Below, in pieces: positions 1-7,644 of a DNA stretch of 64,000 nucleotides. Within the stretch, counting starts at the first letter, position 1. Every line of letters begins with the position of its first letter. Source of the DNA: Pseudactinotalea terrae (lineage in GTDB: Bacteria; Actinomycetota; Actinomycetes; Actinomycetales; Beutenbergiaceae); the NCBI RefSeq assembly GCF_009733845.1, contig NZ_WNXZ01000004.1, positions 186,001 through 250,000 of the forward strand. Reading direction: 5' to 3'. The position numbers were made by a program, and so were the translations under genes. Under the pieces are notes generated by a model, which was not told the DNA's origin, did no database searches, and saw nothing but the letters and a program-made list of their open reading frames with translations.

Positions 1-1386
1 GTCACCTGGAGCGCCGCGACCCCGGCGGTGAGCTCGGGCACCACCCTGGAGATCGAACGGCATGACCTCGCACCGGTGCAGGCGCGCTATGTCCGGGTGA
101 TCGGTTACGGGAACTCCTCGAACGCGTGGAACTCGCTGTCCGAGCTGCGTGTGTACTCCGGCTCGCAGGCATGGCCGGAACCACCTGAGCCGGAGGTGGT
201 GCTCGAGTCGCTCGAGCTGGGAGCGGAGCACCTGTCGCTCGACCTTCAGGACGTCGCGCAGCTGAGCATCGAGACCGCCTTCAGCGACGGCTCGACGCAG
301 CCGCTCGATGCGATGGATGTCTCGCTCACCAGCACCGATCCCACGATCGCCGCGGTCACCGAGGACGGCCGCGTGCTGGCTCTGGCCGCCGGCACCGCGT
401 TGCTGACCGCCCGCTACCGGCACGACGACGGACATCTCGCCTTCGCCCGGCTCACCGTGGAGGTCGTCGATCCGACCATGATGAGGATCCCCGCGTCCCG
501 CGACGGCTATGTCCGCGACGGCGAGTGGTCCGATGAGAGCTACGGTCACCTGTCGTCGATGGTCGTCAAGGACGGGCGTGGCGCTGCTGGCTACACGCGC
601 GAGTCGTACCTCGCCTTCGACCTGACCGACGTCCCGGCCGAGAACCTGGTGTCGGCCAGCCTGCACGTCTGGGCGAACGTGGCCGCCGACCGCTCGATGG
701 AGATCGCCGTCCATGCCACGGCCACGGACTGGACGGAGGCAGGCCTGACCTGGGACACGCGGCCGACCGTCGAGCCGGATCCGGTTGGCACCTTCGTGGC
801 TCCGCCGAGCCGGACCGAGCTGGTGGTCGACGTCACCGAGCTGGTCCAGGGGGCCGCCGGAGCCGAGCTGGGGCTCGGGCTGCTGCAGGCAGCCGGGGAT
901 ACCCAGGCGCACGGCACGAGCGTGGCCAGCCGCGAGGCCGGTGATGACGCGCCGGTGCTCGAGATCGTGCTGAGCGATGTGCCGTGCGAGGTGGAGATCA
1001 CGGGTGCGCGGCCGGGCCCGCTGTCGGTCGGTGCGGGCGAATCGGCGTGTGTCACGGATGCCGATGTCCGAGGACCGGTGTCCGTGGCCGACGGCGGTAC
1101 CCTCGTCGTCTCCGAGTCGGCGCTGACTGGTCCCGTGGCGCTCACCGGCGATGCTCGCGTGGTCGTGACCGATACCACGCTGACCGGTCCGCTGACGAGC
1201 ACGGGCGCGAGCTCAGTGCAGTGGTGGCAAGACGTCGAGATCGCCGGAGCGGTGCACATCGCCGCGGCGAGCGCCGACGTCGTGCTCGCCGACGTCTCGA
1301 TCACCGGGGCGCTGTCCTGCGTCGGCAACGACCGGGCACCGGTCGTGCTCGGCAGCACTGTCGCGAGTGTGACGAGCTGCACGTGA
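1..1386 (+). CDS. Secreted carbohydrate-binding protein, C-terminal part (discoidin / Ig-like / DNRLRE)
   Basis: The frame is open to the left edge, so the true start lies outside the window; about 461 residues remain. The first ~45 residues (ARYVRVIGYG...LSELRVYS) read like the end of an F5/8 type C (discoidin) sugar-binding domain. Next comes a bacterial Ig-like (BIG2) stretch (TSTDPTIAAVTEDGRVLALAAGTALLTA). Residues ~165-325 resemble a DNRLRE domain (RESYLAFDLTD, TEAGLTWDTRP). The last ~120 residues are Ala/Val/Thr-rich repeats of a beta-solenoid-like kind (LTGPVALTGDARVVVTDTTLTGPL). No membrane segment or sortase signal is seen at the end. The catalytic part, if any, is off-window. Its position beside the lyase genes suggests an extracellular glycan-degrading or glycan-binding protein; this is inference. 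Confidence 0.8.
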   Translation, partial: VTWSAATPAVSSGTTLEIERHDLAPVQARYVRVIGYGNSSNAWNSLSELRVYSGSQAWPEPPEPEVVLESLELGAEHLSLDLQDVAQLSIETAFSDGSTQPLDAMDVSLTSTDPTIAAVTEDGRVLALAAGTALLTARYRHDDGHLAFARLTVEVVDPTMMRIPASRDGYVRDGEWSDESYGHLSSMVVKDGRGAAGYTRESYLAFDLTDVPAENLVSASLHVWANVAADRSMEIAVHATATDWTEAGLTWDTRPTVEPDPVGTFVAPPSRTELVVDVTELVQGAAGAELGLGLLQAAGDTQAHGTSVASREAGDDAPVLEIVLSDVPCEVEITGARPGPLSVGAGESACVTDADVRGPVSVADGGTLVVSESALTGPVALTGDARVVVTDTTLTGPLTSTGASSVQWWQDVEIAGAVHIAAASADVVLADVSITGALSCVGNDRAPVVLGSTVASVTSCT

Positions 1387-1416
1387 GGATCGCCTGACGT
1401 CCGACGCCTACCGCAC

Positions 1417-1437
1417 CCCGACCGGGTGTCGGTCGGG
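1417..1437. terminator. Bidirectional hairpin terminator between convergent genes
   Basis: A perfect 8-bp stem (CCCGACCG / CGGTCGGG) with the loop GGTGT lies in the 65-base gap between two convergent genes. There is no T-tract, as is usual in very GC-rich actinobacteria. Confidence 0.6.
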
Positions 1438-1451
1438 CTCGGGACCGAGGC

Positions 1452-2984
1452 TCACGACCCGATCGGGGTCGTGGTGGCCCGCAGCGCGAACGGTACCCAC
1501 AGCATCGACGGCCGCTCGGCCACCGCGACGACCCACTCGGCGGCGTCGCGGTGGCGGGGCGGCCGTCGGATCGCGAGCGTCAGCTCGTGAGGGCCGGGTG
1601 GCAGGTCGATGTCGACGAACTGCCCCAGCGGGGTGCTGTGCGGAGACGGGAACAGGTACTGGCTTCCCTGTGACCCGAACAGGCACTCGCCGTCGAGCCA
1701 GACCCGGAGGTGCTCGGTGCAGTTGACGACCAGGCGGATGTGCTCGGAGCCGCGACCGTCGAGCGGGTACGTGAGCAGCTGGATCGGGCTCACGAAGTCT
1801 GCTCGCGGCATCCGCACCCAGGTGCCCGGCAGCTCGATCGGCTCGCCCGGCACGCCGAAGTCCGGGAGTGCCGCTCCCTGGGGCGGCAGCCCGGTCAGGT
1901 CACGTCCCTGCCAGGACTCACGGTCGGTGCTGACCCAGGCCCGGGTGACGGCAAGCCCGCGCGGGGCGGAGCGGCTCTCGAGCGCTCCCCGCGTGGGAGG
2001 CGCGCCACCGATCCGCTCGCGCAGCTCGGACACGAGATCCGCGAAGGCGGCGATGGTCGGGGGCGCGGTGATGCCCCGGATCTCCGGGTTGAGCACGAGG
2101 TCGTCCCCGATCGGGTCGAGCCACCGCTGAGGGATCGACGACGGGTCCAGGATCGCGAGGAGCGCGCCGACCGAGGCGGTGGTCGAGTCGGTGTCGAACC
2201 CGCAGTTGTTCGTGATGAGGATTCGCTCCGAGAAGTCGCGCCCTGCGAGCAGGCCCAGCACTACGAAGCCGGTGTTCGGCCGCACGTCGGTGAAGTCGTC
2301 GCCCGCATAGGCGTGCACGACTCGCTCCCGGACCGCGCGCCAGTCCATGCCCTCGGCGTGCCAGCTCCGCACGTCGCGGACCACGTGGGCGATGCCGCTC
2401 TCGGGGTCGGTCGCCGCCAGTGCGAGATCGAGGATCCGCTCGATGCCCCGAGCGCCGGTGTCGTGCTCGACGAAGGCGAGCGCCTCCATGCGGGCGAGGA
2501 GCTGCGCCGCGACGATGCCGTCGCCGGCATGATCGAAACAGGCGTCCTCGTAGGCGTAGGCAGCGGCGAGATCGGGATCGCCGGGGGCGAGGCAGGCCCA
2601 CAGCTCGGACCGGATCGCCGCACCCTCGCCGCACGTGAACCAGTTGTCGTAGGAACCGGTCTGCGGTGGCAGCAGACCCTCGGCGAGATTCCGCATCCCG
2701 ACGCCGTACTCGTTCCACGGGAATCGCACGTGGTCGGCCCACGCCTGCGCCAGCTGCATCCGGCCGACAGCAGGTTGCTGGTCGGCCGCCAGCACGCAGG
2801 CATACAGGACCTGGAGATCGAGGTCGTCGTTGGGAACCATCCCGCTCGGCACCGGGTGGTAGAAGTCGGCGTCGAGCGGTCCCTCCAGTCCCTCGAACGT
2901 CTGACCCAGCGTCCCGCCCACGGCCTTCCCGCGCCAGCAGGCGAGCAGCCGTGAGCGGTAGTCAGGCACCTGCTCGGGTCTCAC
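1452..2984 (-). CDS. ADP-ribosylglycohydrolase-family protein with extra C-terminal domain
   Basis: A 510-residue protein with a GTG start that overlaps the stop of the upstream lyase-like gene by four bases (GTGA), so the two are translationally coupled. Residues ~10-310 carry the all-helical ADP-ribosylglycohydrolase (DraG) signature: NDDLDLQ near residue 52 in place of the usual TDDT, the helix GDGIVAAQLLARMEAL, and NNCGFDTDSTTAS, which matches the metal-binding GGDTDT motif. Residues ~325-510 form an additional beta-rich domain (RLVVNCTEHLRVWLDGECLF, PGPHELTLAIRRP) resembling a lectin-like or jelly-roll fold. Members of this superfamily inside sugar loci are widespread but their substrates are mostly unknown. 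Here it may cleave a glycosidic bond in the imported sugar rather than ADP-ribose; that is inference. No signal peptide is seen, so it is cytoplasmic. Confidence 0.75.
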   Translation of the reverse strand: MRPEQVPDYRSRLLACWRGKAVGGTLGQTFEGLEGPLDADFYHPVPSGMVPNDDLDLQVLYACVLAADQQPAVGRMQLAQAWADHVRFPWNEYGVGMRNLAEGLLPPQTGSYDNWFTCGEGAAIRSELWACLAPGDPDLAAAYAYEDACFDHAGDGIVAAQLLARMEALAFVEHDTGARGIERILDLALAATDPESGIAHVVRDVRSWHAEGMDWRAVRERVVHAYAGDDFTDVRPNTGFVVLGLLAGRDFSERILITNNCGFDTDSTTASVGALLAILDPSSIPQRWLDPIGDDLVLNPEIRGITAPPTIAAFADLVSELRERIGGAPPTRGALESRSAPRGLAVTRAWVSTDRESWQGRDLTGLPPQGAALPDFGVPGEPIELPGTWVRMPRADFVSPIQLLTYPLDGRGSEHIRLVVNCTEHLRVWLDGECLFGSQGSQYLFPSPHSTPLGQFVDIDLPPGPHELTLAIRRPPRHRDAAEWVVAVAERPSMLWVPFALRATTTPIGS

Positions 2985-5209
2985 AGGTCGAAGGTCTGTG
3001 TCGCCACTCGCGGTCGGCCGGGCCCGCGGGTTGTCGCGACGGCGACACCGGGAGCGGGTACCAGCCGATCGTTGCGGAACGTGCCGATGGCGCCCTGACC
3101 TGGTGCGACCTCGCGGAACGTGCGGGTGCCGGCGGCCGTGACGACCCGGAGGTCGATCGGCTCCGTGTCGAGGTTGACGGCATGGACCACCGTGTGCCAG
3201 GCGCCTGCCCGGAGCACGGAATGGGAGGTCACGGAGAACGGCACTCGAGCAGGCATCTCGCCGAGGTCGATCGTGGTCACCTCCACCGTGATCATGCCGC
3301 TGTGCTCGATGGCGAGGACGTGGTGTCGCAGAGCGCCCAGGTAGACGCGGCTGGTCGGCGCGAGGGAGGCTGCCAGCGCCTCGCCCCAGCTGACCTGCAC
3401 GCGGATCGAGCCACGAGTCACGGCGAACCAGGTCGCGGTGGTCGAGAGCGCGGTGCCCGGCGTCCCGGTGGTGCCGTCCGACAGCTCGAGGACGTCGCCG
3501 TCCTTCAGTAGCAGCGGCACCATCTCGGTCGACGACTCCGCCACGGAGACGGCGCGGACCACAGCGTCGTGCAGATGGGTCACGTCTGTCGTGACGGCGC
3601 CGTCGGCGGCGACGTAGTGCCCGGTGAAGGCGCCCGTGATCTGGCCGAGCTCGTCGGGGTCGATCGTGGGCGCCGACGCATCGGTCCCGTCGTGGAACGT
3701 GGCCACGAGATCGGTGAGCGCGACGTCGAGGCCCGACGCCGTCATCGTGGTCCAGTGGTCGTCGGCGGCGTTGTTGAAGGAGGCGATGACGCTGCCGGCA
3801 GTCGGGTGCCAGAGCATGCCGGGACCAGACCGAGTCCGAGTGCTGCCGCGATGGCCGAGAAGCGTCGCGAGGTAGTAGCCGGGACGCCGCACGAACAGCA
3901 GCTGCTGGTCGATCGTGCCTTCGCGGTACTCGGTGAACGCATCCTCGGCTACCGGGCGTAGCGAGGCGATGATCGCCTCGCGCCCGCTCTGACCGAGGTT
4001 GTCGGGAGCGTTCGGCACGTGCGCGTAGAGGCGCGGCGACGTGTCGCCCTTGGCTCTGGGCCGCACGGGATCGGTGCTCGCGGCCCAGGCCGCTCGAGAA
4101 GCTGCCTTGTCCTCGGCCGGTGCATGGAAGGCGGCCAGCAGCGGTACCTCGGGGAGGAAGGCGCGCCCAAGGGCTGCCCGATCGGCATCGTCGGCGGCCG
4201 TGATGGTCATCGTCGAGGTGGAGTTGCGCATGCTGGCGGCACCGAACGTGACGTAGCCGGGCAGACCTGGCTCGGGCAGCAGCACATACTGCGCGAAGTC
4301 GGCCCAGCGGCTGACGTGCTCGACCAGGGCGGGGTCGCCGGTCTGCTGGTAGAGGTCGCCGAGATCGGGAAGCGCCACGGTGAAGTTGTAGCCATGGTCG
4401 AATCCGAGCGGCTCGTGGAAGTAGCCGGCGGGTGCCTGCCCGTGCTCGATCAGGTAGGCGGTGCGGTCAGCGAGGTCGGCAGCGATCGCCGGGTCCTCGA
4501 GGACCGTGGCCGCATGGCCCACGCCGGCGAGTCCGCCGACCAGCTGGTTGTGGACCCGCAGCGGGACGGCCCAGTGGTCGTAGGACAAGTCCATCAGCCA
4601 GTCGGCGGCCGCTCGCATCGCCGTCGCCATCTCGGTGCGGCGGTCCGCCAGCAAGTCGTGAGACGCCAGATCGCGGTAGGTGAGGGAGAGGGACACCAGA
4701 CCGAACCCCGTCGTGGCCAGCGATTCCGACTCGTATGTCACCGGCCACGCACCACGTGGCCCCTGCAGGCTCAGGTAGTAGCCGAGCGCCGCGTCCAGCC
4801 GGGCCTCGAGGCGCTCATCGAGGTAGTACGGGTTCCAGTCCCGCTCGTGCGTGAGGAACCAGGCGAGGGTGGCGACGTGCTCCATGATCCGGGAGTTGAG
4901 GGGGTCGTTGGGGGTACGCCACCAGCCATCCTCCATCCAGCCGTAGTTCGGGTCGAGGTCTCGCACGCTGTTGGCCAGCGGGGCGACGATCATCAGATAG
5001 GAGGCGAACACCTGCTCGTGGGGAGCGAACAGCGAGCGGTCGGGGGCGCCCGCCGGCAGCGGGTCGACCAGCGGGAGCACCGTGCCGCCGGACGTCGCCC
5101 GGGCCGAGGGCGCCGGCCAGAGCGTGGCGGCACCGGTGGCCAGTCCGAGGGTGCCCAGTCCGAGCAGGGCTCGACGCGACAGCGGTGGCAGGGCGGGGGT
5201 GCGGTTCAT
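2981..5209 (-). CDS. Tat-exported toroid/beta-sandwich protein, putative polysaccharide lyase (paralogue 1)
   Basis: A 742-residue protein with a twin-arginine signal (SRRALLGLG followed by a hydrophobic stretch and APSARA). Residues ~50-370 are helix-rich with repeats typical of an alpha/alpha toroid (RLDAALGYYLSLQ, MEHVATLAWFLTHERDWNPYYLD). Residues ~380-740 are beta-rich, as in the super-sandwich half of many polysaccharide lyases. I do not recognise the exact family; heparinase/PL8-like architecture is the best guess. It is clearly homologous over its whole length to the protein at 7645-9909: shared GWMEDGW, RIMEHVATL, ALGYYLSLQ, HGQAPAGYF and the ending PGVAVATTRG. A good Shine-Dalgarno (AAGGAG) precedes the ATG. 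It is the first gene of a leftward operon with the ADP-ribosylglycohydrolase-like gene and is divergent from the dehydrogenase gene. Confidence 0.7.
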   Translation of the reverse strand: MNRTPALPPLSRRALLGLGTLGLATGAATLWPAPSARATSGGTVLPLVDPLPAGAPDRSLFAPHEQVFASYLMIVAPLANSVRDLDPNYGWMEDGWWRTPNDPLNSRIMEHVATLAWFLTHERDWNPYYLDERLEARLDAALGYYLSLQGPRGAWPVTYESESLATTGFGLVSLSLTYRDLASHDLLADRRTEMATAMRAAADWLMDLSYDHWAVPLRVHNQLVGGLAGVGHAATVLEDPAIAADLADRTAYLIEHGQAPAGYFHEPLGFDHGYNFTVALPDLGDLYQQTGDPALVEHVSRWADFAQYVLLPEPGLPGYVTFGAASMRNSTSTMTITAADDADRAALGRAFLPEVPLLAAFHAPAEDKAASRAAWAASTDPVRPRAKGDTSPRLYAHVPNAPDNLGQSGREAIIASLRPVAEDAFTEYREGTIDQQLLFVRRPGYYLATLLGHRGSTRTRSGPGMLWHPTAGSVIASFNNAADDHWTTMTASGLDVALTDLVATFHDGTDASAPTIDPDELGQITGAFTGHYVAADGAVTTDVTHLHDAVVRAVSVAESSTEMVPLLLKDGDVLELSDGTTGTPGTALSTTATWFAVTRGSIRVQVSWGEALAASLAPTSRVYLGALRHHVLAIEHSGMITVEVTTIDLGEMPARVPFSVTSHSVLRAGAWHTVVHAVNLDTEPIDLRVVTAAGTRTFREVAPGQGAIGTFRNDRLVPAPGVAVATTRGPGRPRVATQTFDL

Positions 5210-5262
5210 CTCGACTCCTTCGTCGGTGGCTGGTCAGCGGGGATCTCCCTCTGACGCTGACG

Positions 5263-5281
5263 TAACGTTGTGTCAACGGTA
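5263..5281. promoter_or_regulatory. Operator-like inverted repeat TAACGTTG-TGT-CAACGGTA
   Basis: Two 8-base arms around a 3-base spacer, matching at seven of eight positions. It lies in the divergent intergenic region upstream of both the lyase-like gene (-) and the dehydrogenase gene (+). The same arrangement (TACCGTTG-ACG-CAACGATA) occurs at 16264-16282 before the heparinase gene, which suggests one regulator controls both. Confidence 0.55.
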
Positions 5282-5315
5282 GCGGGGCGCCGGGTCGTCC
5301 GTCTAGACTTTCGAC

Positions 5316-5331
5316 GCAAGTTCTACGAAAA
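5316..5331. promoter_or_regulatory. Shared motif GCAAG-TTCTACGAAAA, candidate operator
   Basis: GCAAG followed directly by TTCTACGAAAA, 27 bases before the GTG of the dehydrogenase gene. The same two blocks, separated by AA, occur at 14406-14423 between the LacI gene and the FAD oxidoreductase gene. TTC-TAC-GAA is a small dyad. A palindromic GTCTAGAC lies just upstream at 5301-5308. Confidence 0.4.
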
Positions 5332-5358
5332 GTTTCTGCCCACGACGAAGGGTCGCCC

Positions 5359-6276
5359 GTGCACGACCAGGTCCCCGGCCTCGTGTGGCCGGACGCGGTG
5401 CCGGATCAGCTGGCGCACCCGCTGCCGGGGCGCGTCCTCGTCACCGGTGCCGGCGGCTCGATCGGAGGAGACGTCGTCGGCCTGCTTCAGCTCTACGGCA
5501 CCCACGTGACGGCACTCTCCAGCACGTGGCGCCGCCCCAGCCCCGCCGACGTCGTCATCACCGGTGACGCGACCGATCCCGACGCTGTCGCGGCGGCGCT
5601 CGACGGTGTCGAGGCCGTCGTCCACATGGCGGCGATCCCGGGCGAAGGGCTCGCTGAGCCCTACCCGGGCTACCGCACCAACACCGGCGCGACGTTCAAC
5701 GTGCTCAGCCGCGCGGGCGAGCTGGGCGTGCACCGCTGCGTCCTCGCGAGCAGCATCAACGCGTTCGGCGTCCCGGCCAACCATCATCAGCGGCTCCCCG
5801 CGTACTACCCGATCGACGAGGAGATCCCGCGGGACCTCGACGACTGGTACTCGCTGTCGAAGGCCAGCGACGAGCTGAGCGCCGAGATGGCAGCGAGCCA
5901 CTGGGGCATGACGGTCATCGCGCTCCGCTTCCCGCTCACCTCCCTGCCCTCACGGGTCCGCGAGCTGTCGCGTCCGCATCGGCACCGGCAGGTACGCGAG
6001 GGCTGGTCCTACCTCGACCGACGCGATGCGGCACGCGCCGTGCTGCATGCCCTGACGGCACCGCTCACCGGTGCGCACGTGATCGGGCTCTCCGCCGTGG
6101 ACACCTTCCGCGAGGAGGACACCGAGTCCCTGCTCGACGCCTACGCCCCTCATGTGCCCCGCCGCCGCTCCTTCCTCGGACGAGCGGCGCTCATCGACAC
6201 CACCCGCGCCGAGGTGAGGCTCGGGTTCCGACCACGCCACACCTACGACGAACCCGACCCCGCCCTGATCGACTGA
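5359..6276 (+). CDS. NAD-dependent epimerase/dehydratase, uronate-dehydrogenase-like
   Basis: A 305-residue extended short-chain dehydrogenase. The GTG start is preceded by GAAGG about 8 bases upstream. The Rossmann motif VTGAGGSIGGDV sits near residue 27, a VVHMAAIPG strand-turn follows, then ASSINAFG and the catalytic YSLSK (Tyr-x-x-x-Lys). The layout, including NTGATFNVLSRAGELGVHRCVLASS, is that of uronate dehydrogenases and related sugar dehydrogenases, which oxidise galacturonate or glucuronate to the aldarolactone. It is followed 26 bases later by a mannonate-dehydratase-like gene, which fits uronic-acid catabolism in the cytoplasm. The exact substrate cannot be read from sequence; a generic NDP-sugar or sugar dehydrogenase is the alternative. 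Confidence 0.75.
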   Translation: MHDQVPGLVWPDAVPDQLAHPLPGRVLVTGAGGSIGGDVVGLLQLYGTHVTALSSTWRRPSPADVVITGDATDPDAVAAALDGVEAVVHMAAIPGEGLAEPYPGYRTNTGATFNVLSRAGELGVHRCVLASSINAFGVPANHHQRLPAYYPIDEEIPRDLDDWYSLSKASDELSAEMAASHWGMTVIALRFPLTSLPSRVRELSRPHRHRQVREGWSYLDRRDAARAVLHALTAPLTGAHVIGLSAVDTFREEDTESLLDAYAPHVPRRRSFLGRAALIDTTRAEVRLGFRPRHTYDEPDPALID

Positions 6277-6302
6277 TCGCGACCGAGTGCCCAGGAGCCA
6301 CG

Positions 6303-7574
6303 ATGACCGAGACCGACGCCGTCCCCACCTTCGCGCAGCCGTGGGACGTCCCCGCCGACGTACGCATCACCGGCGTCCGCGCGATCGTCACCGCGCCGTA
6401 TGGCGTGCCGATCGTGGTCGTGCGCATCGACACGACCGACCCGGGCCTGTACGGACTCGGCTGCGCGACCTTCACCCAGCGCTGGAAGGCGGTCGTCACC
6501 TACGTCGAGGAGCACCTCGCGCGACTGGTCGTCGGCCGGTATCCGGGGGACATCGGCGACCTCGTCCGGCTGGCCAAGTTCTCGTCGTACTGGCGTGAGG
6601 GTCCCGTCGGCAACAACGCGATCTCCGGCCTCGACGAGGCGCTCTGGGACATCGCCGGCAAGCGGGCCGGACAGCCCGTCCACGAGCTTCTGGGCGGCAA
6701 GGTGCGCGCCGCCGCCGACACGTACGTGCACAGCGCGGGCCGGGACATCCCCGGGGCGGTGGCCGACGCCCGCAGCAAGGTCGAGGCGGGCTGGCGCCAC
6801 GTGCGGGTGCAGGTCTCCCAGCCCGGCGCCGGGACCTACGGAAGCGCGGTGCTCGACGGCGACACGATCGATGGTGTGCCCTACGCGCGCGGATGGCGCG
6901 TCTCGGAGTACCTCTCGCTGGTGCCACGTCTGTTCGAGGCAGCACGCGAGGAGCTGGGCGACGAGGTCGAGCTGCTGCACGACGTGCACTCGCGGCTGAC
7001 CCCGAAGCAGGCGGTGACGCTCGCACGCTCCCTGGAGCCGTACCGGCTGTTCTTCCTCGAGGACGTGCTGCCGCCCGAGCACTGGGACGCGCTGCCCCAG
7101 GTGCGCGCGGCGTCACCGGTGCCGTTGGCGGTGGGCGAGCTGACGACCTCGGTCACCGATGCCGCGCGCCTGATCCTGGGCGGCGGCGTCGACCTCATCC
7201 GCTCGCACGTGTCCGCGATCGGCGGCGTGACGCCGGCGCGCAAGCTCGCGGCCGCCGCGGAGCTGGTGGGCGTGCGGACGGCGTGGCACGCTCCGGGCGA
7301 CACCTCCCCGGTGGGGGTGGCGGCGAGTGTGGCGCTCGATGTCACCAGCCCGGCCTTCGGGATCCAGGAGTGTCATGTCTTCGACGAGCTGACGCACGAG
7401 ATCTTCCCCGGCACGTTGGCCCCGGTGAACGGATGGCTGACGCCCAACGACAGCCCCGGCTGGGGTATCGACCTCGACGAGAACCTCGCTCGGCGGTACC
7501 CGCCGGGGCTGTCCTCGTTCGATGCCTGGGCGGCCGGGGTGCGAGGGCTCGACGGCGGGCTGCTGGCACCGTGA
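6303..7574 (+). CDS. Enolase-superfamily sugar-acid dehydratase, mannonate dehydratase (RspA/ManD)-like
   Basis: A 423-residue mandelate racemase/muconate lactonizing enzyme-type protein. The N-terminal cap domain (residues ~20-135) includes the family signature GLYGLGCATFTQRWKAVVTY. The barrel shows the likely metal ligands in LLHDVHSRLTP, FFLEDVLPPE and AVGELTT, and the ManD-type WHAPGDTSPVGVAA loop. ManD enzymes remove water from D-mannonate (sometimes D-gluconate) to give 2-keto-3-deoxygluconate. It follows the uronate-dehydrogenase-like gene in one operon, with AGGAG before its ATG. Many RspA/ManD relatives have low or unknown activity, so the substrate could be another C6 sugar acid. 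Confidence 0.8.
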   Translation: MTETDAVPTFAQPWDVPADVRITGVRAIVTAPYGVPIVVVRIDTTDPGLYGLGCATFTQRWKAVVTYVEEHLARLVVGRYPGDIGDLVRLAKFSSYWREGPVGNNAISGLDEALWDIAGKRAGQPVHELLGGKVRAAADTYVHSAGRDIPGAVADARSKVEAGWRHVRVQVSQPGAGTYGSAVLDGDTIDGVPYARGWRVSEYLSLVPRLFEAAREELGDEVELLHDVHSRLTPKQAVTLARSLEPYRLFFLEDVLPPEHWDALPQVRAASPVPLAVGELTTSVTDAARLILGGGVDLIRSHVSAIGGVTPARKLAAAAELVGVRTAWHAPGDTSPVGVAASVALDVTSPAFGIQECHVFDELTHEIFPGTLAPVNGWLTPNDSPGWGIDLDENLARRYPPGLSSFDAWAAGVRGLDGGLLAP

Positions 7575-7575
7575 C

Positions 7576-7605
7576 CCCGCCCGCCGTCCGCGGACGTCGG
7601 GCGGG
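7576..7605. terminator. Bidirectional hairpin terminator
   Basis: An 8-bp outer stem (CCCGCCCG / CGGGCGGG) encloses the self-complementary CGTCCGCGGACG. It begins right after the dehydratase stop and lies in front of the stop of the convergent lyase-like gene. Confidence 0.7.
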
Positions 7606-7644
7606 ATCACGCCAGGCTCCAGCTCCCGCCGGGACCCGGGAGGT

